From Flavobacteriales bacterium UBA6057 (lineage in GTDB: Bacteria; Bacteroidota; Bacteroidia; Flavobacteriales_G; Salibacteraceae), in contig DIYJ01000017.1 in the NCBI GenBank assembly GCA_002428995.1, forward strand, positions 186,001-250,000: a stretch of 64,000 nt of DNA. The letters are read 5' to 3'. The translations under genes were made by a program, and so were the position numbers. Below, one piece after another: positions 38,001 through 45,907 of the stretch. The number at the start of each line of letters is the position of its first letter. Position 1 is the first letter of the stretch. The notes below the pieces were generated by a model that did no database searches, had not been told where the DNA came from, and saw nothing but the letters and a program-made list of their open reading frames with translations.

Positions 38001-41000
38001 ACTACCTTGCTCTACGATGGTGATTGGCGCTTCCCGGTGAAACACGCGCCCTGGTCTGCCGCCAACCCGATGCCCACCGAAGTGGATGCGTTCACAGCTG
38101 CCTTCTCTGACTTTGACCTGGTGACGCTGGAAGCGCAGAGTGGAAGTTTCTATGATCCCAACAATGCTTCGGGGGCGCTCATCCGTGCGCTGGGGCAGGA
38201 CAACGACTTCGACAAGATGTGGATCCGCAATTGCTCGGACGGGCGTATCTGGATTCACATGGCCTTCCTCGGCAGTGATGTGTTCCACGACATTTGGGTG
38301 GACTACAGCTACGAGGATTATGACGTTGCGCTGGACGACTTTACGCAGTGCATCAGCATCGAACCCGTGCTGAAAAACGGAGAGGCCTATGAGTTCATTG
38401 CCACCTATGTGAACAGTAGTGGTAACGACACCATCGAGCTGAAGGGACAGACATCCTTCCCGATTGGGTTGGTATGCGAAATCCCGGCCATCAGCCTGAG
38501 CCACCGGCCGGAAGTTTCTGCCGAGCCTGCCCGCCAGGAAAACTGCGAGGAAGAACGCTACAATGCTGCGATGGACGAGGGCCGATTCCTCTACCAGGAA
38601 TATGTGAAGAACCTGAAGAACGACTTCGCGCTCACCTACAAGCAAAACTGCATGAGTGGTGCGCAGGAGTCCATGATCTATGGGCAAACCACCGATTCTT
38701 ACAACAACACGCTCTACTTCTACGACCGCGCAGGAAACCTCACCCAAACCATTCCTCCCTCCGGAGTGCATCCCTTTGTGGTGGATGACGGCAACGGTGG
38801 GTTGCAAAGCGACCCTGCCAAGCTTTCGGCTTCGAAGAAGTACCGCGATGAACACATCGGCAGCTTTGTGTATGCCGATCAGCATACCATGGCTACGACC
38901 TATGAATACAATGTGCTGAACGAAGTGGTGAAGCAGGAGACACCAGACGGTGGCATCACCCGCTTTGGCTACGATCGTTTGGGACGCATCGGGCTGAGCC
39001 AGAACGCACGGCAATTCCTCGACTTTGGCAGTGACATTCAGCGCTTTTCCTACACGTTGTACGATGACCTTTCCCGCATTGTAGAAACGGGAGAGTTTAA
39101 GCCGGTGGCGATTTTCAGCGACAACCTGAGTGCCGGTGCACCGGACGAAGCATTGGAATACCAGGGCATCAAGCGCATCATCTACGTGGATACGGGATCT
39201 GGAGACTTTGCGCCCATTGCGCCTGAGGCAAGCCTTTCGTGGCAACAGGTGATGGATGCATTGGGATTGGTAGGCGCGCCTGTGAATACCACCGTGCTTC
39301 CGCAGATGGAGGGATTGACCTGGTTGATGAATCAAATGCTGGAGTTCAACCCGGAGATATGGGCCGCCTTTGTGCGTAATCACGCTCGTGAGCACGTGGT
39401 GCAAACCCACTACGATGCACCTCCGGCTTACACACTGGGTGCCTATCACACCGGAGTAGAAACGAACCTGCGCAACCGCGTTTCGGCCATCTACAAATAC
39501 GAAACCCTGCAAAATGGGGGAGAGGCCGACTTCGACAACGGCATGGTGTATCACTATGACATTTCGGGCAACGTGAAAACCCTCTTCCGGGAGTTCCAGT
39601 ATGCCGGATTCTCCATCACCAAGCAGATGGATTATGTCTATGATCAGATCAGTGGGAACGTGCATGAAATGCGTTACCAGGAAGGCGAGGAAGATCAGTT
39701 GCTGCACCGCTACGAGTACGATGGCAACAACCGCCTGACGATGGTGGAAACAAGCCGCGATGGCGTGAACTGGCACCGCGATGCGAGTTATGATTACTAC
39801 CTGCACGGGCCGTTGGAGTCGATGAGCCTGGGTCACCACACGCTGCAGAGCATCGAATATGCCTACACGATCAACGGTTGGCTGAAGCTGATGAACCCGC
39901 TGGATGAGTCTGGGTCGGGTTACGACAACTCCGGCTATGCGGCCGATGTGTTTGCACAGCAGCTTGACTACTACACGGCCGATGGTATTTCAGCCGCTAC
40001 CTACAGCGATTACAAACCTGTGGGAACTGTGTCAGCCAGTTTGATGAACACCTCCGGTGGCGGACTGCGCAACCTTTACAACGGCAACATAGCGGCCATC
40101 AGCATGTCGCAGCGCTTCGACCGTTCCATTGCAAACGATGTGTTGCCGACCGGACGCAGGTATGCCTACGATCAGTTGCACCGCATCAAGTCGTTCAACG
40201 AATACAGCACCGACCTCGCGGGCATGGCTTGGGACAACGGTGGACTCACTTCAACCGACCTGCTGAGTACCTACAAGTATGACGGCAACGGCAACATCAC
40301 CGAGCTGGACCGCACGGCCATCAATTGCAGCACTTCGGGCCTGATGGACGACATGGGCTACCAGTATGTGGAAGGCACGAACCGCCTGCTGAATGTCTGT
40401 GACATTGTCGCAGAAACGGAATTCATTGACGACATTGATCCGCGCCTGCTCATTGAGCACTGGCACATTGTAGAGGACTTTGGAGCGAACCTGCCTCCTG
40501 AGTTGACAGGGGCCGACCTGACGGTGCAACTCACTACGGACTGTGTGGAAGATGCTGCTCCGTGGAACCCGTTGGGAGATGCGTTTGAAACCAATGTGCT
40601 CATGGACATGGGAGGATTTTTACCGGCTGAAGACTACGATGCCAATGACTACTGCAGGCGAGAGCAGCTGATTGTGCAATGGGTAACCACCGGCAACTGC
40701 AACGGAAACATCGGGGACACGAAGTATGCCCTGGTGGAACACCTCTATGAGGTGGCCGGTCCGGATCAGTTTGTATATGATCCGTCTGGTAACCTGCTCC
40801 GCGACAACGTCCAGGAACTGGATGTGCAGTGGAACCCGATTGGCAAGGTAGCTTCTACGGCCAGCGAACACAGCGACCGCACGGAGATGGTTTCGGCCTT
40901 CGACCTGCACGAGCTTTGCCTGCCTCCGAACGTTCCGAATCCTGCTGCCATTTATTCGGGTACCGGGTATACCCACCTGTCCTATGCCAAGGATGAGAAC

Positions 41001-44000
41001 AGTCAGCTCGAGTTTGACTACGATCCGATGGGCGAACGGGCTATGAAATCGACCTTCCACGTGCGCAGCGAGGGCTACGATTATGTGATGGACCACGGGA
41101 CCTATGAAACAGGGTCCAGCGCCCGCATTACGGAGCAACCTGTGGAGAAGACGGAGTTCTATGTGCGTGATGCCACTGGAAACCTGATTGCACTTTACCG
41201 ACTGGATACTACACTGAACAATCCGGAAGCTTTCTACAGCGGAATGTTGGACAACATTACCGACTACGAAGGCGTGCCCCACACGCAGACCTATCAGCTT
41301 GTGTTTCAGCCACTGCTCAGGCGCAGCTACAACCTGAAGGAAAACCTGGCCAGTGCCGCCCGCAAGGACATGGATGACCTGTTTACGGTCATCAACCACA
41401 ACCACCTCTTTAACATTGACAGCGCCCTGCGTGGCGACCTGCTGGTGGTTTACCCCGAGGTGCACGGAGGTGGATTCTTCAGCGCGCACCCTGATACCTT
41501 CAAAGCTGCGGTGAAGCAAACCAATGCCTTCCGCGCCTATGCCATGGAGCTGGCCAATGCCGATGCCGATGTACACTTTGCCGATCAGCTGGCTGTCTTC
41601 AACAACTATGACGGTGTGCTTGCAGCGGATGCACAGCGCGAACTGGACCTTTACAAGACCTGCGTAACCGGGCTTCCGGTGACCACACCACCGAGTGGCA
41701 CGGCCGCTTCTTGCGGGGCGCTTGGGTCGGTCATTTTTGTGGATGCCTCTGCCACGGGCACAGGATCCGGCTTTTGCTGGACAGATGCCTTTACCAACCT
41801 GGATGCTGCTATCAACCTGGCCTTTAGTTCCGGAGTTTCGGAAATCTGGATCGCAGGCGGAACCTACTACCCCAGTAACGCTTCTCTGGGCTACAACATC
41901 CGCTCGGCTGTCAGTATCTACGGAGGCTTTGACGGAACTGAAACCCACCGCGACCAGCGCGATGCTGCGGCCAATGAGGTGATCCTTTCCGGAGACATTG
42001 ACCAGGATGGAACCTTCACCGGCAATGCCAATCGTATCATCCGATGCATCAACCAGGGGGTAGATCTCGTGTTGGATGGATTGACAATCCGCGATGCGAT
42101 TTACTCGGGTGGTGCTGGCGCTGGTGTGATCATGTGGGAAAGCAGCGCAACTAATACCAGCACCCTGACGGTCAGAAACTGTCGTTTCTTTAACAACAGC
42201 AGTGCGTACGGAGGTAGTGGTATTTATTGCCGAGCATTACCGCTGATAGTAGAAGACTGCTGGTTCGAAGGCAATGCCTATACCTCTTCGCACAGTCACG
42301 GGGCGGGTGTTCATGCCCGAATGAGTACTGCGAGGATTGAGCGCAGTACTTTCAAAGGCAACGATGGCCATGTGCACGGCTCAGCCGTATCATTCCGCGA
42401 TGCCACCAGCACGCTCGTCAGCAACTGCCTGTTTGTAGACAATACCCAAACCCAAACAGGTGCTGTGTATTACTTCCTCGGATCCAACCACCAGTTAGTC
42501 AGCAGCAGTTTCAAAGGGAACGTCAGTCAGATCAAGCCCGCCTCCTGTGTGTATGCAGAAGGCACCGATTTGTCCATCCACAACTGTGTGATGTGGGGCA
42601 ACACCGCCAGCAACAACTGGGAAATCTGGCAAACAGGAGCCACCACCATCACCGTGAGCGATTGCATCATCGAAGGCGGCTACCAAGGAGGCGGCACCAA
42701 CATCCTCGATCAGGATCCCCTCTTTACCGACAGCCTCCTCCACATCGACACCACCTCTCCCGCCTACAATGCCGGAGTGAACAGCTACACCAGCGCCACC
42801 ACCGACCTCAACCGTCATCCCCGCGTGCGCCACGCAGTGATCGACCTCGGAGCCTACGAAGTAGGTCAGCTAGCCGCCTGCGAAAGCCAGGACAGCTGCC
42901 TCGCCTGCGAGCAATACCGATTGGACCACCCAGAAGACCTGGCCGGATACGACTCCTGCCTTGTAGCCGACACCTGCAGCGTATGTGTGCCCTGCCAAGG
43001 CGATTGGGCCGTTTACGATTCACTCGCTCAACTCGTCACCCTCCGCCATCGCTACGAAGCCTATGTGCTCGCCCATGTAGACAGCTTTATGAACAGCACC
43101 GCCAGCAATGCCGACAGCCACTACGTGACTTCAGACAGCGTGTTGAACGCCATGTCCAGCCTTGCAGTCACCGAAGCACATGTGTATGAGCGCAGCGAAC
43201 TCGCCAGCTATTTCGACAGCTATTACGATGTGATTCCCTACACCGATGAGATTTTCAGTGTAGTGGATAAGCGCAAAGCCGTAGACGCCACTTTTATGGA
43301 TTATGTAGCAGACGACTGGCATCATTTGGCTACAGCCGGTGATACGAACTCGATTGACAGTATGGCCAGCATCATGAACCGCAGCGGAAGCTATGGCGCC
43401 AGCGAGCTCATGCAAGACATGAGCAACGAATGGGGCCCCTGGGTTCCCATCTGGATGCTCAGAGACCCACAGAAAAGCCCCGGCAGTTCAGGGTTAGGCA
43501 TTGAGTCCATCTATGCCGGAGAAGTGCTCTGGGAAAACCTTTCCGCTACACCCTACACCGAGCTTGTGTTTACCATGAAGCCAGCCGAGTATTACACCTA
43601 TGGAAGCAGCAGGCTCGGAAGCATCCGGCATTACGATCCTACAACAGCTCACAGCAATGGAACCTTAAATACCGATGAAGCCGGCAAGCGCAGGTATGAG
43701 CTGGCCGATCATTTAGGGAATGTAAGAGCTACGATGACCGACAGAAAGCTCGTGGAGCAAAAAGACGGAAGTCCGACCTACAAAACCGATCTGATGGCTT
43801 CGATGGATTATTATCCATTTGGAGCTCCCGTTCAGGATCGTTTTGAGAGTTACGAGCTTCTGGAGACCGGGAACGTGACGAAAGTGATAGACCATCATGT
43901 GGAGTATACCACCTATGTCTACTCCGATATTGACAATGGCATTGTAGGAGACTTAGAGTTGGATGCCAGCAACGGCAAGTGGCATGCGTATGCTACTGGT

Positions 44001-45449
44001 TATGGTAGTTGGGATTATGCAGGCCAGACGATTGAGTACTGGGCTGGGCTGGCGAATCGTGCTTATGACGATGCTACCAGCGGTGTAGATCAGTTTAATG
44101 TGACAGGCGGAGCCAACGAGCTTTTCCTGCATTGCAATAACCAGTCAAACAACTTCACGAACTCGGCTCAGATTACCAGGGAGTTCGACTTAAGCGAAGC
44201 GGGTGCTATTCTGGACGATGATGGTAACCTGATCAGTCAGGTGACCGATCAACTAGAGGTCAAGTTCTCGGGGCAGATTTATGGCCGGGGTGTTCTGCAA
44301 AACTTCGTTGACATCAGTGTGGTGGACGATAATGGGCAAGTGTTGGGTTCATATACTCAGCAACTGCTAGGTGATTACATGGATACTGACTTTAGCATCA
44401 CCGTTAGTGGGACTAGCTCAGGATCAGGAACTGGCTTAACTTTGAAGATTCGGTGTGATTATCCATTGAGTTCAGTGTCACACCGTTGGTTGGGATTGAT
44501 TGATCCGAGGATTGAAGTTCACGTGAAGAATGATAGCATCATGCAGGAGACGGTGACGACTGATTTTGAGGAGCGTCCGCTTTATCGCTTCGCCTTCCAG
44601 GGGCAAGAACGGGATGATGAGGTTAGGGGCTCTGGAAACATGTACGCCTTCACCTATAGAATGCACGATCCACGTATCGGAAGGTTCTTGTCAATTGATC
44701 CTCTCTCTCCATTCTATCCACACTATACACCGTACAGCTTCAGTGGGAACAAAGTGATCTCCCATTATGAACTTGAAGGCCTAGAGGAACGAACTGCAAC
44801 CTCGATGGAAAAGTTCAGATTATTTCAGCAGTCACAAGGTAGACCCACAACCTCAGACGAGGTTGTGGCAGGAGTCGGACTAGCTGCTGCTGGAGTTGCT
44901 GCAGTATCAGCACCTGCAGCATTGATCTGGGCATCGACTCACCCGATTCAAACAGTTGCTACAGGAGGAACCTTGGCAAGTGCGTTAGATCCCAACCCAG
45001 CAGCTGATTACACCCCAGGCTTGCCAGGAGATGAGATTGTTGGAAATATGATCGGGCAAGGATTGAGGAGTTTGACAAAGTCGAACACTTTCACCAAGAT
45101 GTACGATATAACCAAGGGGTTTATTGATGGAGCAAGGCCTCTTAAAGGTACTTTAAGTCAGTCTTCGGATGTGCTTAAAGCTGAAATATCTTTAATCTAT
45201 AAGACCCCTGAGTATGAGGGGAAAGTTCTTGGGAACTTGGATAGCAAACTAACAGAAATCGCAGGAGAAGAGAACCTACAATCAATCGAAGTAGTATTCA
45301 AGTACGTTTTAGATAAGGAAACAGTAGGCATGTATAAAAAACAAGCGGAGAAGTATGGCTATGACTTTGCTACAGAGGCAGCTGAAGATGGAACATCAAC
45401 AGTCTTCTTCAAGAAGTCGGCAGCTGCCGCTGATGATACCACTGAATAA
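32034..45449 (+). CDS. Giant RHS repeat protein with embedded beta-helix and variable tip, 4471 aa
   Basis: Signal peptide (SKIALLTLMFGLWSLPAIKA). YD/RHS repeats begin early (ETKYDYSGNPVIEVAPAP) and cluster at ~2220-3110 (YFYDRAGNLTQTIPPSG, YEYNVLNEVVKQETPDGG, YEYDGNNRLTMVETS, YKYDGNGNITELDRT, FVYDPSGNLLRDNV). Repeated Cys pairs (CYECEYEY, CDECDALHEAL, CNGCVAYDAAY) suggest disulfides. At ~3230-3606 a right-handed beta-helix is inserted. The RHS core follows: RRYELADHLGNVRATMTD, DYYPFGAPV, FQGQERDDEVRG, MHDPRIGRFLSIDPLSP, YSFSGNKVI. After ELEGLEE (~4252) a ~220-residue tip replaces the usual toxin domain. The length is extreme even for this family. Inference: secreted toxin-carrying cage, partner of the 2429-aa protein. 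Confidence 0.85.
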   Translation: MRSSARCSKIALLTLMFGLWSLPAIKAQVYKYAHKTEAREAVVELYEANNQPNNICTSGIPLYNAWENAGFYDRTLAPSCTLLVEAYSESTPQVEEFVSMKNYIIIEQINEDRIIPDYDYEIEVQLQLTPLSGPAINQTVVIPYSYSNASLSQMASGQTHQNRVALELNQSYKAMQLLSFAIWDDHASQTPPPNGVAETNFRIVMRIEEEVYDDSDAGVATISITEADPDTKDLELTLGCDNGCPDPGWFEVEWAFVDFQTNPMPSAKEALDQNATRISTDNNSYRITNNFPRHGIVYARSRYVRPYYDGSAQEVDAKILSYSPWAYTLVSGVVVPHEVDLADIVVSDDLNWVYSASYAEEGKKVETITYADGTGRARQNLTLASEGESDQNLILQETKYDYSGNPVIEVAPAPLPLSIEDNQQNITPEARLKYRSGVNEFVHRYEGITLDNIPPSVHPRNTYDSTGMYAGPLDSANWDDGASHYYSRAAKNGGALTDNLGDFTPTAFGFPYTYSEVDGSGRVRFQNIMGPEHHLIYDKDEDNIRRYTKMIYGQPTQGELDLYFGNNAAVASNYVKVVTEDANGQSSVSIVDKAQRPVFSGIGLAPENLLNIDTKPEDIFVIEELLGTSVENQALPGDDPNSMLFEKEIVLADNCSIFIGYDLIKPFISGCFNAGPLCYECEYEYEISLYKANDPSEPEVRYVSPAFDPASIMAEQGQDCPDFTAGGDEFAEDVQDYYSDPANPLQGVLTGRVTELSPNPVYGLASYAAEVGESPQLGMQFQVNKGKYILRKELRLISDAQIELIADDFFETGLANGCYKDEFHFTDSTTSNMDYECVSELSVVGATPCDDQYAEMVQDMIPNQGKYAAFDSYANWLTDCTTNDPNDPNCGVPLNDADTFSIFAMVLNQQPAYPNLVSNGRFSDTTATILSDISPLCNHCGDCSHTSGNKKIRYQRYSNPRNTPNGGSGDWIKPFYSGQLSCTNDTGTHFLAVIGESGINNASAPQGWYETMDFNGSPWLNNSNPLTYSTGQGYGNSPIASTSFAQDNDEVIVWTQQVNLDPGSNYLLKLRLIQLLKAAHYEETKLNFYLGGVLMATTYIDDVNLDEVRNFSYAYNGSALSAYLTITIDLEYGYGSTVPFTNFGFGIDDIDFRKTEAICDCENSFGLPNPPGMIAYYPYQCLYSVFQGQSITEGSVNPALLTIPNFIDAVEANPEWMDLLIQIHPEYCSWLSCEELYSDASVLFAERAAAESWDYMFGAYGSSTAWDFDQSLPNTGMYEQDPLFQNVSSGSSSALQVMNSAMVNRLTNYWNYTDSLHLSLEQMAMFITLVDVYPLDTAGPEPDTALINTLLTEVLGTTWEDVKLAEAFWERYSAMYLQLRQEITGFYFQDCMCSSISDLVHINSNGQPMPGSNYATQQQQIAESQQFFEDWLPSGWTSGGTLTIPPSTSIPSTAGTNVFNQGMDSLCVQMESQCETWIRSQIMTSFAVTATAFDTNGVPTAWEVDSTTDPNTSQPIDVEVLVAALVDECATGALMDVVDATHECIDEMGYGVWVPSGSYLVPGDQPGTQDSLMTIRQQFNEYIPEATWSLTLNPYLLNVSQPYYVMNEVRNHMQDLQITACPDEVPLTHGALEDSLTAANNSSNNDAISVLLANNPNIRLYDQNGTMVALPSGSTTSFVLGSLRCDQDIINHNIFRDGLTLAHSAFLIDVTDGGSTVDTLRGIYLDGPIWQINPDMIEMNVYKRDKGERLYCPQLKDAYQAYLEVPLVENYLANCGNDTLTDPLVYQAGYLPTLEGFLDEHFREFLPLTNALEAMATCRTLDTSISHITLPAGITSQLDMGQHLADDAVWIREPNCIDEEFPSVADCDECDALHEALINYQYTDTCNGCVAYDAAYQAHYDSLMDISNMEAYLHNSSSYSALPNFSIWPGSSPSDWDMRYAYTETDANWNDLYGYKEYAAEDQLKDLLNGLITTPLHDIHANALSIPAGTTLLYDGDWRFPVKHAPWSAANPMPTEVDAFTAAFSDFDLVTLEAQSGSFYDPNNASGALIRALGQDNDFDKMWIRNCSDGRIWIHMAFLGSDVFHDIWVDYSYEDYDVALDDFTQCISIEPVLKNGEAYEFIATYVNSSGNDTIELKGQTSFPIGLVCEIPAISLSHRPEVSAEPARQENCEEERYNAAMDEGRFLYQEYVKNLKNDFALTYKQNCMSGAQESMIYGQTTDSYNNTLYFYDRAGNLTQTIPPSGVHPFVVDDGNGGLQSDPAKLSASKKYRDEHIGSFVYADQHTMATTYEYNVLNEVVKQETPDGGITRFGYDRLGRIGLSQNARQFLDFGSDIQRFSYTLYDDLSRIVETGEFKPVAIFSDNLSAGAPDEALEYQGIKRIIYVDTGSGDFAPIAPEASLSWQQVMDALGLVGAPVNTTVLPQMEGLTWLMNQMLEFNPEIWAAFVRNHAREHVVQTHYDAPPAYTLGAYHTGVETNLRNRVSAIYKYETLQNGGEADFDNGMVYHYDISGNVKTLFREFQYAGFSITKQMDYVYDQISGNVHEMRYQEGEEDQLLHRYEYDGNNRLTMVETSRDGVNWHRDASYDYYLHGPLESMSLGHHTLQSIEYAYTINGWLKLMNPLDESGSGYDNSGYAADVFAQQLDYYTADGISAATYSDYKPVGTVSASLMNTSGGGLRNLYNGNIAAISMSQRFDRSIANDVLPTGRRYAYDQLHRIKSFNEYSTDLAGMAWDNGGLTSTDLLSTYKYDGNGNITELDRTAINCSTSGLMDDMGYQYVEGTNRLLNVCDIVAETEFIDDIDPRLLIEHWHIVEDFGANLPPELTGADLTVQLTTDCVEDAAPWNPLGDAFETNVLMDMGGFLPAEDYDANDYCRREQLIVQWVTTGNCNGNIGDTKYALVEHLYEVAGPDQFVYDPSGNLLRDNVQELDVQWNPIGKVASTASEHSDRTEMVSAFDLHELCLPPNVPNPAAIYSGTGYTHLSYAKDENSQLEFDYDPMGERAMKSTFHVRSEGYDYVMDHGTYETGSSARITEQPVEKTEFYVRDATGNLIALYRLDTTLNNPEAFYSGMLDNITDYEGVPHTQTYQLVFQPLLRRSYNLKENLASAARKDMDDLFTVINHNHLFNIDSALRGDLLVVYPEVHGGGFFSAHPDTFKAAVKQTNAFRAYAMELANADADVHFADQLAVFNNYDGVLAADAQRELDLYKTCVTGLPVTTPPSGTAASCGALGSVIFVDASATGTGSGFCWTDAFTNLDAAINLAFSSGVSEIWIAGGTYYPSNASLGYNIRSAVSIYGGFDGTETHRDQRDAAANEVILSGDIDQDGTFTGNANRIIRCINQGVDLVLDGLTIRDAIYSGGAGAGVIMWESSATNTSTLTVRNCRFFNNSSAYGGSGIYCRALPLIVEDCWFEGNAYTSSHSHGAGVHARMSTARIERSTFKGNDGHVHGSAVSFRDATSTLVSNCLFVDNTQTQTGAVYYFLGSNHQLVSSSFKGNVSQIKPASCVYAEGTDLSIHNCVMWGNTASNNWEIWQTGATTITVSDCIIEGGYQGGGTNILDQDPLFTDSLLHIDTTSPAYNAGVNSYTSATTDLNRHPRVRHAVIDLGAYEVGQLAACESQDSCLACEQYRLDHPEDLAGYDSCLVADTCSVCVPCQGDWAVYDSLAQLVTLRHRYEAYVLAHVDSFMNSTASNADSHYVTSDSVLNAMSSLAVTEAHVYERSELASYFDSYYDVIPYTDEIFSVVDKRKAVDATFMDYVADDWHHLATAGDTNSIDSMASIMNRSGSYGASELMQDMSNEWGPWVPIWMLRDPQKSPGSSGLGIESIYAGEVLWENLSATPYTELVFTMKPAEYYTYGSSRLGSIRHYDPTTAHSNGTLNTDEAGKRRYELADHLGNVRATMTDRKLVEQKDGSPTYKTDLMASMDYYPFGAPVQDRFESYELLETGNVTKVIDHHVEYTTYVYSDIDNGIVGDLELDASNGKWHAYATGYGSWDYAGQTIEYWAGLANRAYDDATSGVDQFNVTGGANELFLHCNNQSNNFTNSAQITREFDLSEAGAILDDDGNLISQVTDQLEVKFSGQIYGRGVLQNFVDISVVDDNGQVLGSYTQQLLGDYMDTDFSITVSGTSSGSGTGLTLKIRCDYPLSSVSHRWLGLIDPRIEVHVKNDSIMQETVTTDFEERPLYRFAFQGQERDDEVRGSGNMYAFTYRMHDPRIGRFLSIDPLSPFYPHYTPYSFSGNKVISHYELEGLEERTATSMEKFRLFQQSQGRPTTSDEVVAGVGLAAAGVAAVSAPAALIWASTHPIQTVATGGTLASALDPNPAADYTPGLPGDEIVGNMIGQGLRSLTKSNTFTKMYDITKGFIDGARPLKGTLSQSSDVLKAEISLIYKTPEYEGKVLGNLDSKLTEIAGEENLQSIEVVFKYVLDKETVGMYKKQAEKYGYDFATEAAEDGTSTVFFKKSAAAADDTTE
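41725..42860 (+). other. Right-handed beta-helix domain inside the RHS giant
   Basis: Residues ~3230-3606 read IFVDASATGTGSGFCWTDAF, IWIAGGTYYPS, VSIYGGFDGTE, followed by repeats of the type NCRFFNNSSAYGGSGI, DCWFEGNAYTSS, NCLFVDNTQTQTGAVYY and NCVMWGNTASNN, closing with DLGAYEVG. This is the pattern of PbH1/polymorphic outer membrane protein repeats with a choice-of-anchor end. It splits the last YD repeats from the RHS core. Confidence 0.8.
44790..45449 (+). other. Variable C-terminal tip of the RHS giant (candidate toxin domain)
   Basis: Residues ~4253-4471, directly after the conserved core end SGNKVISHYELEGLEE. A hydrophobic Ala-rich stretch (VAGVGLAAAGVAAVSAPAAL) leads to a ~150-residue globular end with AEISLIYKTPEYEG, VVFKYVLDKETVGMYKKQAE and STVFFKK. 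The base composition turns AT-rich here. I cannot assign an activity; the position is where toxins sit in RHS proteins. Confidence 0.6.
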
Positions 45450-45907
45450 TGGATAGACAAGAACTGCATAGAACTGTAATTGGTAAGGTATTGAAGTTTC
45501 ATTCTGACATTGATGAATGGAAAAGCTTTAATCCAAACCCAAAGTCAAAATTGATGGATAAGCCTCTCCAAGAAGGTCTTCCTGAATTCAGACCGTTTCA
45601 ACTTACCCAAGATGAACTTCCAATATTCTTCAGTCAGACGAATGAAAATCAACTATTGATTACAACCGATAATATTTATTCTCTTTTCGGTGGGCAAACT
45701 TTCACACTAAAACAGTCAGAATTCGTAGACTTTGATGACGAGTATATTCAAAGTCTACCTTTAGATGAGAAGCCAAAGTTCGAACAATATAAGCTCATAG
45801 GGAACTCTAACCAATCATTAGTATACGAGGTAGATTCGCTGCACCCAGCTAGAATTTGCATAACTATAATCCTGCAATGCTCTCACCTTTGGAAAAAGAA
45901 AGCATAG
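45449..45907 (+). CDS. Candidate immunity protein 1, C-terminus probably aberrant
   Basis: 152 aa, starting in the stop codon of the RHS giant (TAATG), so it is coupled to the toxin-like tip. The body (~60-125; LPIFFSQTNENQLLITTDNI, YSLFGGQTFTLKQSEFVDFD) looks like a small PH-like beta domain, as in several RHS immunity proteins; this is an impression, not a match. The last ~20 residues (ICITIILQCSHLWKKKA) do not continue the pattern and overlap the next gene in another frame, as if the original 3' end had been cut by recombination. Strongly AT-rich, no signal peptide, cytosolic. Confidence 0.6.
   Translation: MDRQELHRTVIGKVLKFHSDIDEWKSFNPNPKSKLMDKPLQEGLPEFRPFQLTQDELPIFFSQTNENQLLITTDNIYSLFGGQTFTLKQSEFVDFDDEYIQSLPLDEKPKFEQYKLIGNSNQSLVYEVDSLHPARICITIILQCSHLWKKKA

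Noticed and set aside
37833..39839. 668-codon minus-strand frame inside the RHS giant, and similar ones at 40620-41948 and 33492-34181
   Set aside because: Long antisense frames arise from GC-rich codon bias of the RHS gene; compositions (rich in H, V, R, I) are typical of shadows and no start signals or motifs are present.
42593..43189. Plus-strand 198-codon frame, His/Arg/Pro-rich
   Set aside because: Frame-shifted shadow of the beta-helix and linker region of the RHS giant; no plausible protein composition.
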